Assembly (NCBI GenBank): GCA_963556495.2
Contig: OY747713.1
Coordinates: 4,561,821-4,625,820 of the forward strand
DNA from: Valencia hispanica
Taxonomy: Eukaryota > Chordata > Actinopteri > Cyprinodontiformes > Valenciidae
DNA length: 64,000 nt
Reading direction: 5' to 3'
Shown here piece after piece: positions 12,126 to 22,040 of this stretch. Below the pieces are notes generated by a model. The model ran no database searches. It saw only the letters and a list, made by a program, of their open reading frames with translations, and had not been told where the DNA came from. Position 1 is the first letter of the stretch, and each line of letters begins with the position of its first letter. Position numbers and translations under genes: made by a program.

Positions 12126-13151
12126 CGGAAGCCCTAAAGGGTCATACATACATACATACATTTTATTTCCCCCGTTTTCTCGTGATAACGAGATAATTTT
12201 CCTACGTTTTCTCGTGATAATGAATTTGAGACTTGACTTTTCAAATTAATGACTACATCAGGGTCACTTAGACTGCGCCTCCGATAAAGATTCAAATTCA
12301 AATTCAAATTCAAAATTACTTTATTAATCCCAAAGGGAAATTAAATGTTGTTGTAACTCATTATGCAAGTTCCTTCAAAGATTTGTTGTAGATGCTGATG
12401 GCTGTGGGTAGGGATGATCTCCTGTAGCGCTATGCAGATCTGAAGAAGCCTCTGACTGAAGACGCTCCGCAGTTGCACGACATTACGACCCAGAGGACGC
12501 TCCGGATCCACGGCGTCCTCCCCCCAACTCACCAGGGTCCCGTGGCTGTAGTTGAGGTCTTATTTGAGCTTTTGTGATGTTAATCAGCTGCTGCCGGTTG
12601 TAAACCACCTTGTTGCCATGGTTATGCATCATAACAAATGTCCAAAAATAAAAAGTATCAGCAAAAATCCTTCAAGCTGCACAGCATTCAAAACCAGAGA
12701 GAACAGTTGTCCACAAAAACAAAGTTTCTACCAGAAATGGAAGAATTAAAGTTTAAAAAAAGAAAAAAATATGAACCAAAGTAACAGAGCTACTCCAACA
12801 TGCTGCCACCTTGAGCGGCGCAATTCCGGAATGAGGCCTCGCTAACCGTCTTCTTAGATGACGCACACTAACGTGTACATTATTATCTGTAATAGCATAA
12901 AGCTATATCAGCCTGTGTCAGGCCTTGATTGAAAAGATGTGTGATGCGGTGATCGATATTATCCTGCTCCTCTGACATTGCTACACTGAATGATGTTTCC
13001 GGCAGTGATTTAACAGACAATATTGTTTTGTTTTCTTGAGATCTCAAATTAAATACCTCGTTATCACGGGAAAACTGAGGAAAAAATTCTCGTTATCACA
13101 AGAAAACGGGGGAAATAAAATGTATGTATGTATGACCCTTTAGGGCTTCCG
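12126..13151. mobile_element. DNA element with long terminal inverted repeats, TA-flanked
   Basis: The left end (CGGAAGCCCTAAAGGGTCAT onward, about 12126-12240) and the reverse complement of the right end (about 13030-13151) match for more than 100 bases, differing by one TACA unit and scattered substitutions. Each arm holds (TACA)n and then copies of the near-palindrome CTCGTGATAACGAG. TA occurs on both sides (12124-12125 and 13152-13153), consistent with a 2-bp target duplication. The interior has no transposase; it contains an antisense LINE-like 3' fragment (12295-12540). Superfamily is not established. Confidence 0.8.
12295..12540 (-). mobile_element. LINE-like 3' fragment inside the long-TIR element
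   Basis: On the + strand it begins with repeated AAATTC units and TACTTTATTAATCCCAAAGG, the reverse of a fish LINE tail. The - strand frame at 12341-12532 resembles the C-terminal end of a LINE protein (tract QRLLQICIALQEIIPT). It is carried as passenger sequence between the two inverted arms. Confidence 0.55.
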
Positions 13152-13439
13152 TAGATTAGAACATTTAAATAAATAATGAATAAAAAAAAATGTTTCATGG
13201 AAATCGGGTAAAAGATAAAGACAAAACAGGCCAAGGTAATATTTAATTTAAAGAATTTACCTTAATTCTAAAACTCAAACTCGGTTGAAGAAACATGGTT
13301 TGTAATTCAAAATAAATGCTACGATAAAAAAAAATCATATTTTTGTTTTAATTTGTTTTTTAATCTGAAATAAATTTTGAGATCTAAATAATATATATTA
13401 AAGTGAAACAAGAGAGGCAAAAAAAAAAAAAGAAGCAAA

Positions 13440-14370
13440 CTTTTTAACCCTGCACCAAACAGTTCCTTCCACCAGGTGGCGCCGCAGCTCCATTTTGCCG
13501 CCGCCACGTAAAACGCAGCCGCTGAGCCGCTCTTCCTCGCCGGCTCTGGGAAATTCCTGCGGCCGAGCTTCCTGGTGCGGCCGGCAGAGGAGGGATGGCA
13601 GCAAGTCACAGCAGGAGGAACCGAGAAACCAGAGCAGAAGAGGGAAGGACGGACGGAGAGACGGAGAAGGAACCAGAAACAGACACGTTCACAGAGGAGC
13701 CGGAGACAGAGTGCTCGGCCTCACGGACACAAGCGGCCATTTCGGCTCTGGGAGCAACTGCTGGGAGCTCGGCCGCTCGCTGCGGATCTTCGGGACGCAA
13801 CCTGGGATAGGATAGGAGAGGAAGTCTGGATACGGGGACTGACGTGGAGCTGCTGCCGCCGCCGCATTGAAAACGGAAACGAACCCGCCGGAGCCCTTTC
13901 TGTCGACGCTTGGATATATTCCCTCCCTCACACCGAGCAGCGGGTCACCGGGGCCGGGAGCTGCTGCGGTCCCGCTCCGTCTCTGCCGGATAACATGGAG
14001 AGATAACGTCCATATAACCGATAATTTGGACTCATTTTCAAGCTTCTTTTTTTTTTGTTCTCTTTAGCGTCCCTGAGGATTATCTAACCCTGCTTTGAAG
14101 GGAGCCCACGGGGCTTTTCCCTCTCTCTGCGCCGATGCATCATTGTCATTAAAGCCCGCACCGGCTGCTGCTGATTCGGACCCCGGGAGGAGCGAAGGGA
14201 CCCGGATCGGGACCCACTGCGGTAGCCTTGCAGGCCGACACCGAATCGGTGCTTTTTATTTTAAGGCACCATGGCCGGGTTCATACCTGGTCTGCTGCCG
14301 ACAAACCACTCCCAGGAGAAGCAGTTCGCCCAGGCGTACGAAGATGTGCTGGAGCGATATAAAGGTAAAG
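13440..14370 (+). promoter_or_regulatory. CpG-rich promoter/5' UTR region of exon 1a
   Basis: From about 13480 the sequence turns abruptly GC- and CpG-rich (many CCG, GCG, CGG words, NotI-like GCGGCCG at 13559) after AT-rich flank, and it ends just after the exon 1a splice donor. This is the usual setting of a vertebrate TATA-less promoter and 5' untranslated region. Several ATGs lie upstream of the main start (for example 13595, opening 71 codons), so if transcription starts far upstream there are upstream reading frames. The transcription start cannot be placed from sequence alone. Confidence 0.65.
14271..14364 (+). CDS. dst/macf1: Spectraplakin (dystonin/MACF1 family) alternative first coding exon 1a
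   Basis: The ATG lies in a strong context (GCACCATGG) and opens 31 codons plus one base, ending at a good splice donor (AAAG/GTAAAG at 14365). The peptide starts MAGFIPGLLPTNHSQEKQ and ends QAYEDVLERYK. That end matches what I recall of the N-terminus of the dystonin isoform that begins MAGYLS and continues with the same QAYEDVLERYK block into DERDKVQKKTFTKW, the start of the first calponin-homology domain. The leftover G (phase 1) would complete an Asp codon with the next exon, as in that protein. Spectraplakins are giant cytolinkers that bind actin through paired CH domains and microtubules through their C-terminus. The actin-binding exons are not in this window. Whether this is dst or a macf1 paralogue cannot be decided from one exon. 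Confidence 0.8.
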
Positions 14371-14932
14371 GAAAGCGGACACCGTGTTTAGTTGTTTTGG
14401 GACACCTTGAGTTGTTTTCCTGGAGGAATGAAGGGGGGGAAATAAAATCATCCCAGGCATGTGGCCCAGATTGTCTGAGTGTGAAAGCTGATATTTGGGC
14501 TGACAGCCAGCCTGCTCTGCCCGTTTCATAAGCTGGGTTGTTTCACTGTTGATATTTTTGGATAAACTTCCAGCTCTGCTACATTATTGGTCTCCTATCA
14601 GATCTGGGAAACTTTCTATTCCACTAAACAAACACAAGGAGCATTTTATGATTTACCACCTGGACTATGGAGGGCTACAAGTGCCGAAATGTTATACATA
14701 AAAATGAAAAATAAAAATCATTATTTACGTATGATCAGGGGTTCTGCAGGGTCTTTAAAAAAAGTCATGCACATAATCAAATTATCATCTAAAGTTCAGG
14801 CCTAATTATTAATAAATGTGACCAGATTTTGGTGTAACGAGTTTTAATAATCGGTAATATAAAATCTTCTAGTTAGTATTTCTGTTTTTAAAAGGAACCA
14901 AACCTGCCCAATTAAAAAATGTTCGTTTTGAA
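14365..14932 (+). other. Start of large first intron, nothing recognised
   Basis: Follows the GTAAAG donor of exon 1a. No repeat or exon recognised before the tandem array that begins near 14933. Confidence 0.5.
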
Positions 14933-15234
14933 ATACTTTCTAAAATGTAATCTGCGATTTATGAATAAAACGTGAATATCTGAAGTTTAATTTCTAAATT
15001 ATGTCCGTATTTCAATATTTTTAGTCGTTTTTATATACTTTCTAAAATGTAATCTGCAATTCATGAATAAAACGTGAACATTTAAAGTTCAATTTCTAAA
15101 TTGTGGGTATATAACTAGTTTCATCCTTTTAAAAATGCTTTCTAAAATCTGCGATTCATGCATAAAACGTGAATATTTAAAGTTTAATTTCTAAATTATA
15201 TCAGTATTTGAATATTTTCTGGTTCGTTTGCTGT
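14933..15234 (+). repeat. Tandem repeat, unit about 100 bp, three copies
   Basis: ATACTTTCTAAAATG or a close variant recurs at about 14933, 15035 and 15135. Each is followed by TCTGCRATTYATG, AATAAAACGTGAA and a TTTAATTTCTAAATT block. The copies are diverged but collinear. Confidence 0.85.
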
Positions 15235-15347
15235 AGTGCACCATGAAATAATTTATACAGTCCAAAAACTATATGTAAAAATCGTTTGATTTGTTAATCT
15301 TTGCGTTAAGTTCGCTTTGGACCAATCACCTAGCAGCGCTGTAGCTG

Positions 15348-15504
<157 letters not shown>

Positions 15505-15980
15505 GTAAATGTATGCATGTATTCAGTTAGATATTTATACATTTGGTGCATTTGTGTTCATTCAATTAAACACTGAGGCTCTTTTGGAGCTCCATACATC
15601 CTCCCCACCTGCAGATATTGTTTGCCTCCTCACCACAGTGGCTCATCTTTGCTGTTTGTTCTGTAAATATTAAACCTGCAGCTCCTGCAGTCAGCACAGA
15701 GGTCCAATTGGTCCCATCAGGGCCTTTTAAACAGAGGGTCCGGACCTTTCACACCCCCACCCCCTCTTTGCTCGTGGAGACTCAATGTTTTATGATCCCA
15801 GTGACGGGGGTGCTTTAAAAATGAATGCCTCCACTGGCTGGGGGGAGCGTGGGGGACTGCAGACTTGGGTCACATCTGCGAGGCTGGCTCCGATGAAAAG
15901 GAGCCAGTTTTGAATTATTGATTATTGAACTGAAACGAGAGTCCTCTGGGTTTGGGTTTTAGGGGTAAAGTGGAACACGA
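15505..15980 (+). other. Intron, nothing recognised
   Basis: No exon, repeat or RNA recognised. Confidence 0.4.
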
Positions 15981-16850
15981 GGAGTTTTATTCCCTCCGTC
16001 CAATATTTTACTAGTTTTGAAATGATCTGACTGGAGAACAGTAAAGATAGTTTTCTGGTCAAACTATAGGTAAAAAAAAAAAAAGAGAAAAAGATTAAGT
16101 TGACTTGTAAATTTATAATTTTTTTTAAAAATATTGAAAATGTATTGAGTAATTTTATTTTTTTGATTATTTAGAAAAAAATATTGTGAAGAGTTTTATG
16201 CCCTCCATCCTATATTTTTGCTAGTTTTGAAATAATCCTATTCGAGATCAGTGAGGCTATTTTTCTGGTGAAACTGTATGGAAAAAGTTGACTTGTAGTA
16301 AATTTCCCCCCCAAAAAATAAATTATATTTTTATTTAAAATAAATTTATTTTTGATTTTTCTCAATTATTTATTTATTTATCATTTTATTATGATACGTT
16401 TTATTCCATCAGTCCAATATTTTGCTAGTTTTGAAATTATCTGACTGGATGAGAAAAGTCAAGCTAATTTGTAGTGCATGTATAATTTTTTTAAAATTTA
16501 CTTTTATTTTTGGAATATTTTTAATTATTATTAAGGGGCGCTTTATTCCTTCCGTCCAATATTTTGCTATTTTTTCAATCTGAAGGAGAACGGGGAAACT
16601 ATTTTTCTGATCCAACTTGTGGAAAGTTGACTAACTTAAATTTCTAGTAAATTATAATTTTTTTTAAATTAAACTTTAGTGTGTTTTTTTTTTCCAATTA
16701 AAGCTTTTTTATTATTATTATTGCTTTTTATTGTTATGTGGAGTTTTATTCCGTCCATCCAATATTTTGCTAGTTTTGAAATAATCTGTTTCAAGGCGAA
16801 CAGTGAGGGTTTTTGTTTTTTTTCCTGATTCAACCTGTAGAAAAAAAGCT
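15981..16850 (+). repeat. Degenerate tandem repeat, unit about 205 bp, five copies
   Basis: The phrase TTTTATTCC-TCC-TCCAATATTTTGCTAGTTTTGAAAT recurs, with variation, at about 15982, 16191, 16396, 16540 and 16741. The spacings are near 205 bp except one shorter unit of about 145 bp. Each copy also carries a TTTTCTG(G/A)T(C/G)AAAC-like tract and a poly-T/A section. Confidence 0.8.
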
Positions 16851-18240
16851 GAAGCTCACATGTAGTAAATGATCGTTTTCACCAACAGTCTGATCCTTTA
16901 ATGACTACTAGCTGAAAGTTTGCTCTTAGGCTGATATTGACAAGATTCCCATAGAAAATGTTTTGGCTACAGCACAGATCAGTACTTATTATAGCTCTAA
17001 TATATGATCTTTTGGATCCTGTTCTTATATAAAGCATGTTGAATGTATTTTCTTCCTCTTTCTCGCCTGACGAAGCTGTTAAATGAACCCTCCAGAGTAA
17101 TAGACGTCTAAAGCGAAGCATCGTCTCGGCTATCGGCTTGAATACGTGCTGAAATAAATCCCAGAGGTTGTTAAAAGTCGCCCAGGAGGAAACGGGAATA
17201 CTAATCCCATTAAATCTTGTTTACCTCGGACGTGCGAAGATGGATTTTCTGCTTCCAGGAAGACCGACGCTCCATCTCTCTCCATTAACGCGTACGCCGT
17301 CGATCGGTTTGCCTTCAGTTCATCTCCGAGCTGATTTGGCTATTACTTTGATAACGGAGGAAGACATTAGAGACGAGGTGATTATGGACCGAAGCATAAG
17401 CGGCCCTCGTGGGTCTTTTGGAGCATCTGAAATGAAATATTGATGGATAAATCCCAGCATTCAAAAGTTTCCTGTAAGTTGTGCTCAACATTACTCTCTC
17501 CAGTCCTCCTCTTCCTCCTCTTCCTCCTCTTCCTCCTCCAGAAGCAGGTAGCTTGGAGGGATGATGCACCTGGACTCTCCGTCTCCAGGTTGACTTTTCA
17601 TAAGATTTCTGGTCATATTAACCCGTTAAAGCAATTTTCCGGTTTTGCTCGTTTTTGAACCAACTGGAAGTAGGTTTGGATCAAAATGAGACGAGTCGTT
17701 TCTTTCTTCCATTTTTTTTTTTTTTTGGTTCTTCCTGCTTTGTGTTTATTTTGATGACGACCGAAGATCAACTAGTTCAGAAATGTTTCGTTAAAGTCAC
17801 CAGATCTCTGCAGCCTCGCTGTTTGTCAAATAAGCTCATTTCTCCTCGCCGTTTATCAGTCCTGCTTCAAAAAGAAATGTCTTTATTGTGCAGCGTAGTT
17901 TATTTATCTGTTTATTAATTGTTCCTCTGCACGTTTTGTTTACTCCAGAGGATATTTCAGTGTTTTAAGCTCGCGCAGAGCTCCAGTTGACAAACGGACA
18001 AACCTTACTTTGGTTCAGGCTTGGATCTGGATGGGTTTTTATGAAGTTTTTTTTTTTTTTTTGGAATATTGCTGAATATATCAGATCCTACAGGAGAAGA
18101 TATAAATGTTCCTGACTTTGATTCACTGAACGATTCTTTTGGTTGTGCTGCTGTTCAGACGGAGGTTTTATAGCGACACGAGGGATTTCAGTGACTCTGC
18201 TACAGTGGACACAATCATTTGCATGTAGCCAAGCACACTT
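16851..18240 (+). other. Intron, nothing recognised
   Basis: No exon recognised. A CCTCCTCTT simple repeat lies at about 17506-17540 and two poly-T runs at 17710-17726 and 18048-18062. Confidence 0.4.
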
Positions 18241-18243
18241 ACT

Positions 18244-18872
18244 CCTCCTTTCCACCGGACGCGTAAGCAGGAGCAGCACGTTTCACTTGCGTATTCTGCT
18301 GCTTGGCCCTTTCCACCGGGTGCGTATGAGGCGCATAGCAGCAGGGAAGCAGCTGTCACAGAGAGAGCACGAAATCACGCGAGATTAGCTAAATGACGCG
18401 TGGTTTCGTCAGTAAACACAACAACCATAGACATATATAAACGTCTATGACAATGATAACCAGGAAAAGACAACAACATGGTTTGTGTTTTATGTTATGT
18501 CCGTTTTATATTCGCCAATAAGTTTATGTTATGTCAGGGAATATCCAAAATCGCTCATCTGTGTGATGACACACAAATGAGACCCTCCCGCGAGGTACTG
18601 ACTTCTCACCGGGCCGCACCGGTAGTGAACATTTTATTTTTTTTAAGTAAAGCAACCGCAAAGCAGCACGTTTCTTTTATTTTGAAAATTTCAGGTGCCG
18701 AGCCGTTATATTTCCCGTCTCCCCCCCCTATCCAAAATGTAAAAAATTTACGTGTTTCAGAGGCGTGCTGCGTAGAAAATAGGACTGCCGCGTATATTTA
18801 GAAAAGTGCTGCGACATGTCGCTCCTCAGACGCGGCAGACTCGTTCTGCTGTCGCCTCCGGTGGAAAGGAGG
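18244..18872. mobile_element. Possible TIR element (CCTCCTTTCCACCGG ends)
   Basis: CCTCCTTTCCACCGGACGCG at 18244 is answered by its inverted match CGCCTCCGGTGGAAAGGAGG ending at 18872, 19 of 20 matching. A further internal CCTTTCCACCGGGTGCG copy lies near 18308. The interior encodes nothing recognisable. Target duplications were not found, so family and exact borders are open. Confidence 0.5.
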
Positions 18873-20920
18873 GGTTACTCGGGTATATCCTTCCACCGAT
18901 AAAGTTTTATGCCTACGACCTCGTCTGGATCACTCCTGTTGCGTCGCCCTAATCATGTTTTATGACCTCACATCGTCACATCTTTTACCTCCTGATTTGT
19001 TTTTCTACCTTTCGCTGAAGCGTTTCCGATATGACATCCAGGCTCTGGGCAAAGTTTAACCCTCCCTCCATCTGGCTGCTTAAAGCGGTTTAAAATTCCA
19101 CCCACAAAAATAATGAAAATTATTATTTAATTGCTTGCAGGATTTGACCTTTGAAAATTCGTTTGCCAATGTGTTGGCCTCCTGGTGACCCAAACCAAAG
19201 CAATCAGCACTGGATTGAGTCCAGTGGCTTTTAGCCAATCTTATTGTGCTACTTGATAAATGTTTAGCAGGCAAATTTAGAGTCGAATAAAAAAAAAAAA
19301 ATCAGACATGTCATTTCTTATAAATTTAGTGTCTTAAAAAAAACTGTGATTCTGAGACGATATTTATTTCCGTAGCATTAAATGTAAAAGGTTGTTCCTT
19401 TTACATTTAGTGCTGCACAATATTAAGAAAACACGCAATACTGTAACTGAGATGCGACTGATGAATAATGCAAAGACAATAGCCGCTTTCCACCTGTATT
19501 TTCCTCATGCTTCTTACTTTTTCTATCAATATAATTGTTGGTGAGCCAAAGATCTGCATCAGCTGTTGGCATCAGGACAGTAAGAGTCCATCCAAGTTGG
19601 GAAAATATAAACTAGAGGCATCCTGACAGAAATATCTTCTATTTCTCACTAATCTATCTGAAAAACTGCAACAAATTTAGTTAAATTGATATAAAATCAA
19701 TGGTTGGAGTTAAATGTTCGACTGAAAGGAAAGCAAAAGGTTCTGTTGGTTTAAGAGGCAGAAGCAGCGGGAAGAACCTGGGAAAGTTTAAATGAAGGTT
19801 TTTCGTGCATTAAGCTGGATTTATTGTAAACTTAACACGGTTGATGAGCTGCTCATGATATTTTAAAAGATTTTCACAGTTATGAGGGAGTTGGAGTCCA
19901 AATCGGAGCTGAGCTGTGATTACGTCAGCGAGGCTTCATCTCCTCGGCCGGTTCATTGGTGCTAAATGACAGTGAAGCTGTGAATGGATTGATTCGTGCG
20001 AGATCTCTGAAACGCATCAGGCTTTTATCGTCCCGTCAGCTGGGTGTGAGTCACATGCAGCCCGTCGTTGGGTAGGAAAACGGGGGAACCCGATGTCTTC
20101 CTGCTGGGATCAATCCCTTGAAACTGGAGGTGGACATCCGATCCAGGTTAAATCATTCAGGAGCTCTGTGGGCCGTTCAACAATAGCAGGATATGTGAAG
20201 AAGTGATGATGATGATTTGGGGGTGGGGGGGGGTCTCACATGGAAAAACACTGAGACCTGAGTCAGAGGAAACCAGGTGGTTTCAGGCAGATTGACAACA
20301 ACAGTCCAGCTACTCATTCTCAGTTTGCTGCTTAATAATTATGTTAAAAAAACGCAGCTGTTTTTTGTGTAGCTTTTTGTTAATCCTCCGTTTCCAACTC
20401 TGAAGAGCAGCTTTACAGTTTATTCAAGAGGAGAACAAAACGTCTGAAGCCAAATGTATAACAGGAAATCTGAGACGGACCAGAACAATTAGACTTTTTT
20501 TTTTTTCTTTTTTTTTAAAGAGTAGGAGACGGACAGGAAGCCGACTTTTTTTTTTTCTTTTCAGACGTGGACACAGGAAAGTGTGACTGTCGTAGACGAG
20601 CATTTAGATCAAGTTTTCCTCCACAGTCCGTGTTGGCTTTGAGCTGAAGATCATCATGTTCTTATTGACTTCTCGCTCGGGGAACACCTGAGGGCTCTCC
20701 TTCAGATCTGTTAGATTTTTTTTCCTTCACATTATGACAGTTTTGGGTCAGTATCGACATTTGCCAATATTAAATGTTACGGGTATTAACGGTTCACGTA
20801 TTCTGATTTTTCTATACGCACGTGTGCCGAACGAATCCAGCTGTCTTCTGCCTGAACACGTGCAGAATGTTTATGTGCGGAACTCGGAGCGCAGTGCAAC
20901 GTTTCTGCAGGGCAACTTTT
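18873..20920 (+). other. Intron, nothing recognised
   Basis: No exon, RNA gene or dispersed repeat recognised in these 2 kb. A short perfect hairpin is listed separately at 19379-19409. Confidence 0.4.
19379..19409. repeat. Perfect 13-bp inverted repeat
   Basis: TAAATGTAAAAGG, a 5-base loop TTGTT, then CCTTTTACATTTA. Too short for a miRNA precursor. Confidence 0.8.
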
Positions 20921-20923
20921 AAA

Positions 20924-21425
20924 AAGTGACACCAAAACTAAACGGAAGGGACTCCCAGCTATCACTAAACTCTATTTGGGAACATCAATGGTTTCTCATG
21001 CAGCTGCAGTAGAAAAAGAAAGATGGACCGAACCAGAACCTTTTCAGCAATGCATCTTTCAAGAACAATAAGGTCCATAACGCGCTCTGCCAAGAACAAT
21101 AAGGTCCATAACGCGCTCTGCACTGAACTGAACTGAATGACTCACCTGAAACAACGTCAAGCTGAATAAATCACTGATACTAGAGAAAAACCAGCTGATG
21201 TCCAACATGGCTACCAGTGGCATCCAATCGGCCCAAACTCCTTATTCTGGATAAAACCAAGTCAGCGGAATCCCCGTTGATGAGAAGGACTTTTCCCAAC
21301 TGCTGCCCATGCTGCATTCAAGTACAGCTGGGAGACTGGGCTATCTAATATCTGAACATCCCCAAAGTGACTGAAGCGTGTTTTATTACCGAATATATAA
21401 AGTATTATTTAAATATTAACAGTAA
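20924..21425 (+). repeat. Dispersed repeat of unknown class, + copy
   Basis: About 500 bases match the reverse complement of 50440-50925 from end to end (both start near GTGACACCAAAAC and run through CAAGTACAGCTGGGAGACT). This copy has a private 31-bp exact tandem duplication at 21060-21090 and 21091-21121. No open frame or terminal inverted repeat is evident, so the class is unknown. Confidence 0.75.
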
Positions 21426-21534
21426 ATCTTTTTAAGTGGTTATGTTGTGTTAACGCTGGCAATGTCTGCTTGTTCTATATTTCAAACTTTTTTAAAGTTT
21501 TAAAACATAATAAAACCAAAGATAATCGATTTAG

Positions 21535-21847
21535 CCTTGGGACTACATTACAACAAAGCACCGCTGTAAGCCACCGCTGCAAGGCGCAAGGACACGACTC
21601 GAGGCTCTGTGGCAAAAGACACCTGCTTCCGTAAACACAAATGTGTGAGCTGCACGTTTTTACTGCTGCAGTTTGAGTACATTGTAACTCTAATGCAAGA
21701 AAATGGTTCCTGCTTGTGTAGCAAAGGGTTGTGAAAACAAGCCGAAGACGCACAGCAACGCTTTTGCTCTTTTAGGAGCGCTGCGTCGTGTCCTTCCGCC
21801 TCGCAGCGGCGGGTTACAGCGGTGCTTTTTTGTAATGTAGTCCCAAG
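21535..21847. repeat. Foldback repeat with 45-bp arms
   Basis: The arm CTTGGGACTACATTACAA... (21535-21579) is answered by its near-perfect inverted copy at 21803-21847, with a few mismatches, leaving about 220 bases between. Part of the arm (GCACCGCTGTAAGCCACCGC) recurs at 57772-57791. It is likely the end of a foldback or long-TIR DNA element. Confidence 0.7.
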
Positions 21848-22040
21848 TCTACATCGGCTCCTGTAATTCCTTCGTGTTACTAATTACTTTCATTTGCAAT
21901 CGATATGATTATTGAGTTCACCAGGAATAATTAGGATCATTAATGAGTAAGGCTAGCTGTTACTATTCACTTACATTGTTTATGCTAAGCTAAAGCTGGA
22001 TTTTCTCACTTATCTAACTCTGGGGAAGATGGCAACAGAC
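21848..22040 (-). repeat. Dispersed repeat, related to 56955-57120
   Basis: TTCACTTACATTGTTTATGC and TAAGCTAAAGC then CTTATCTAACTCT match, in reverse, the stretch near 57005-57118. It is a common fish dispersed repeat of uncertain class. Confidence 0.55.

Noticed and set aside
13575..14006. 143-codon open frame in the CpG-rich block
   Set aside because: It begins at GTG, has only composition-driven Arg/Pro/Glu content, and lies where a 5' untranslated region is expected.
14095..14391. 98-codon frame overlapping the exon 1a start
   Set aside because: Starts at TTG, reads through the splice donor and has no family resemblance, whereas the frame from 14271 matches a known N-terminus.
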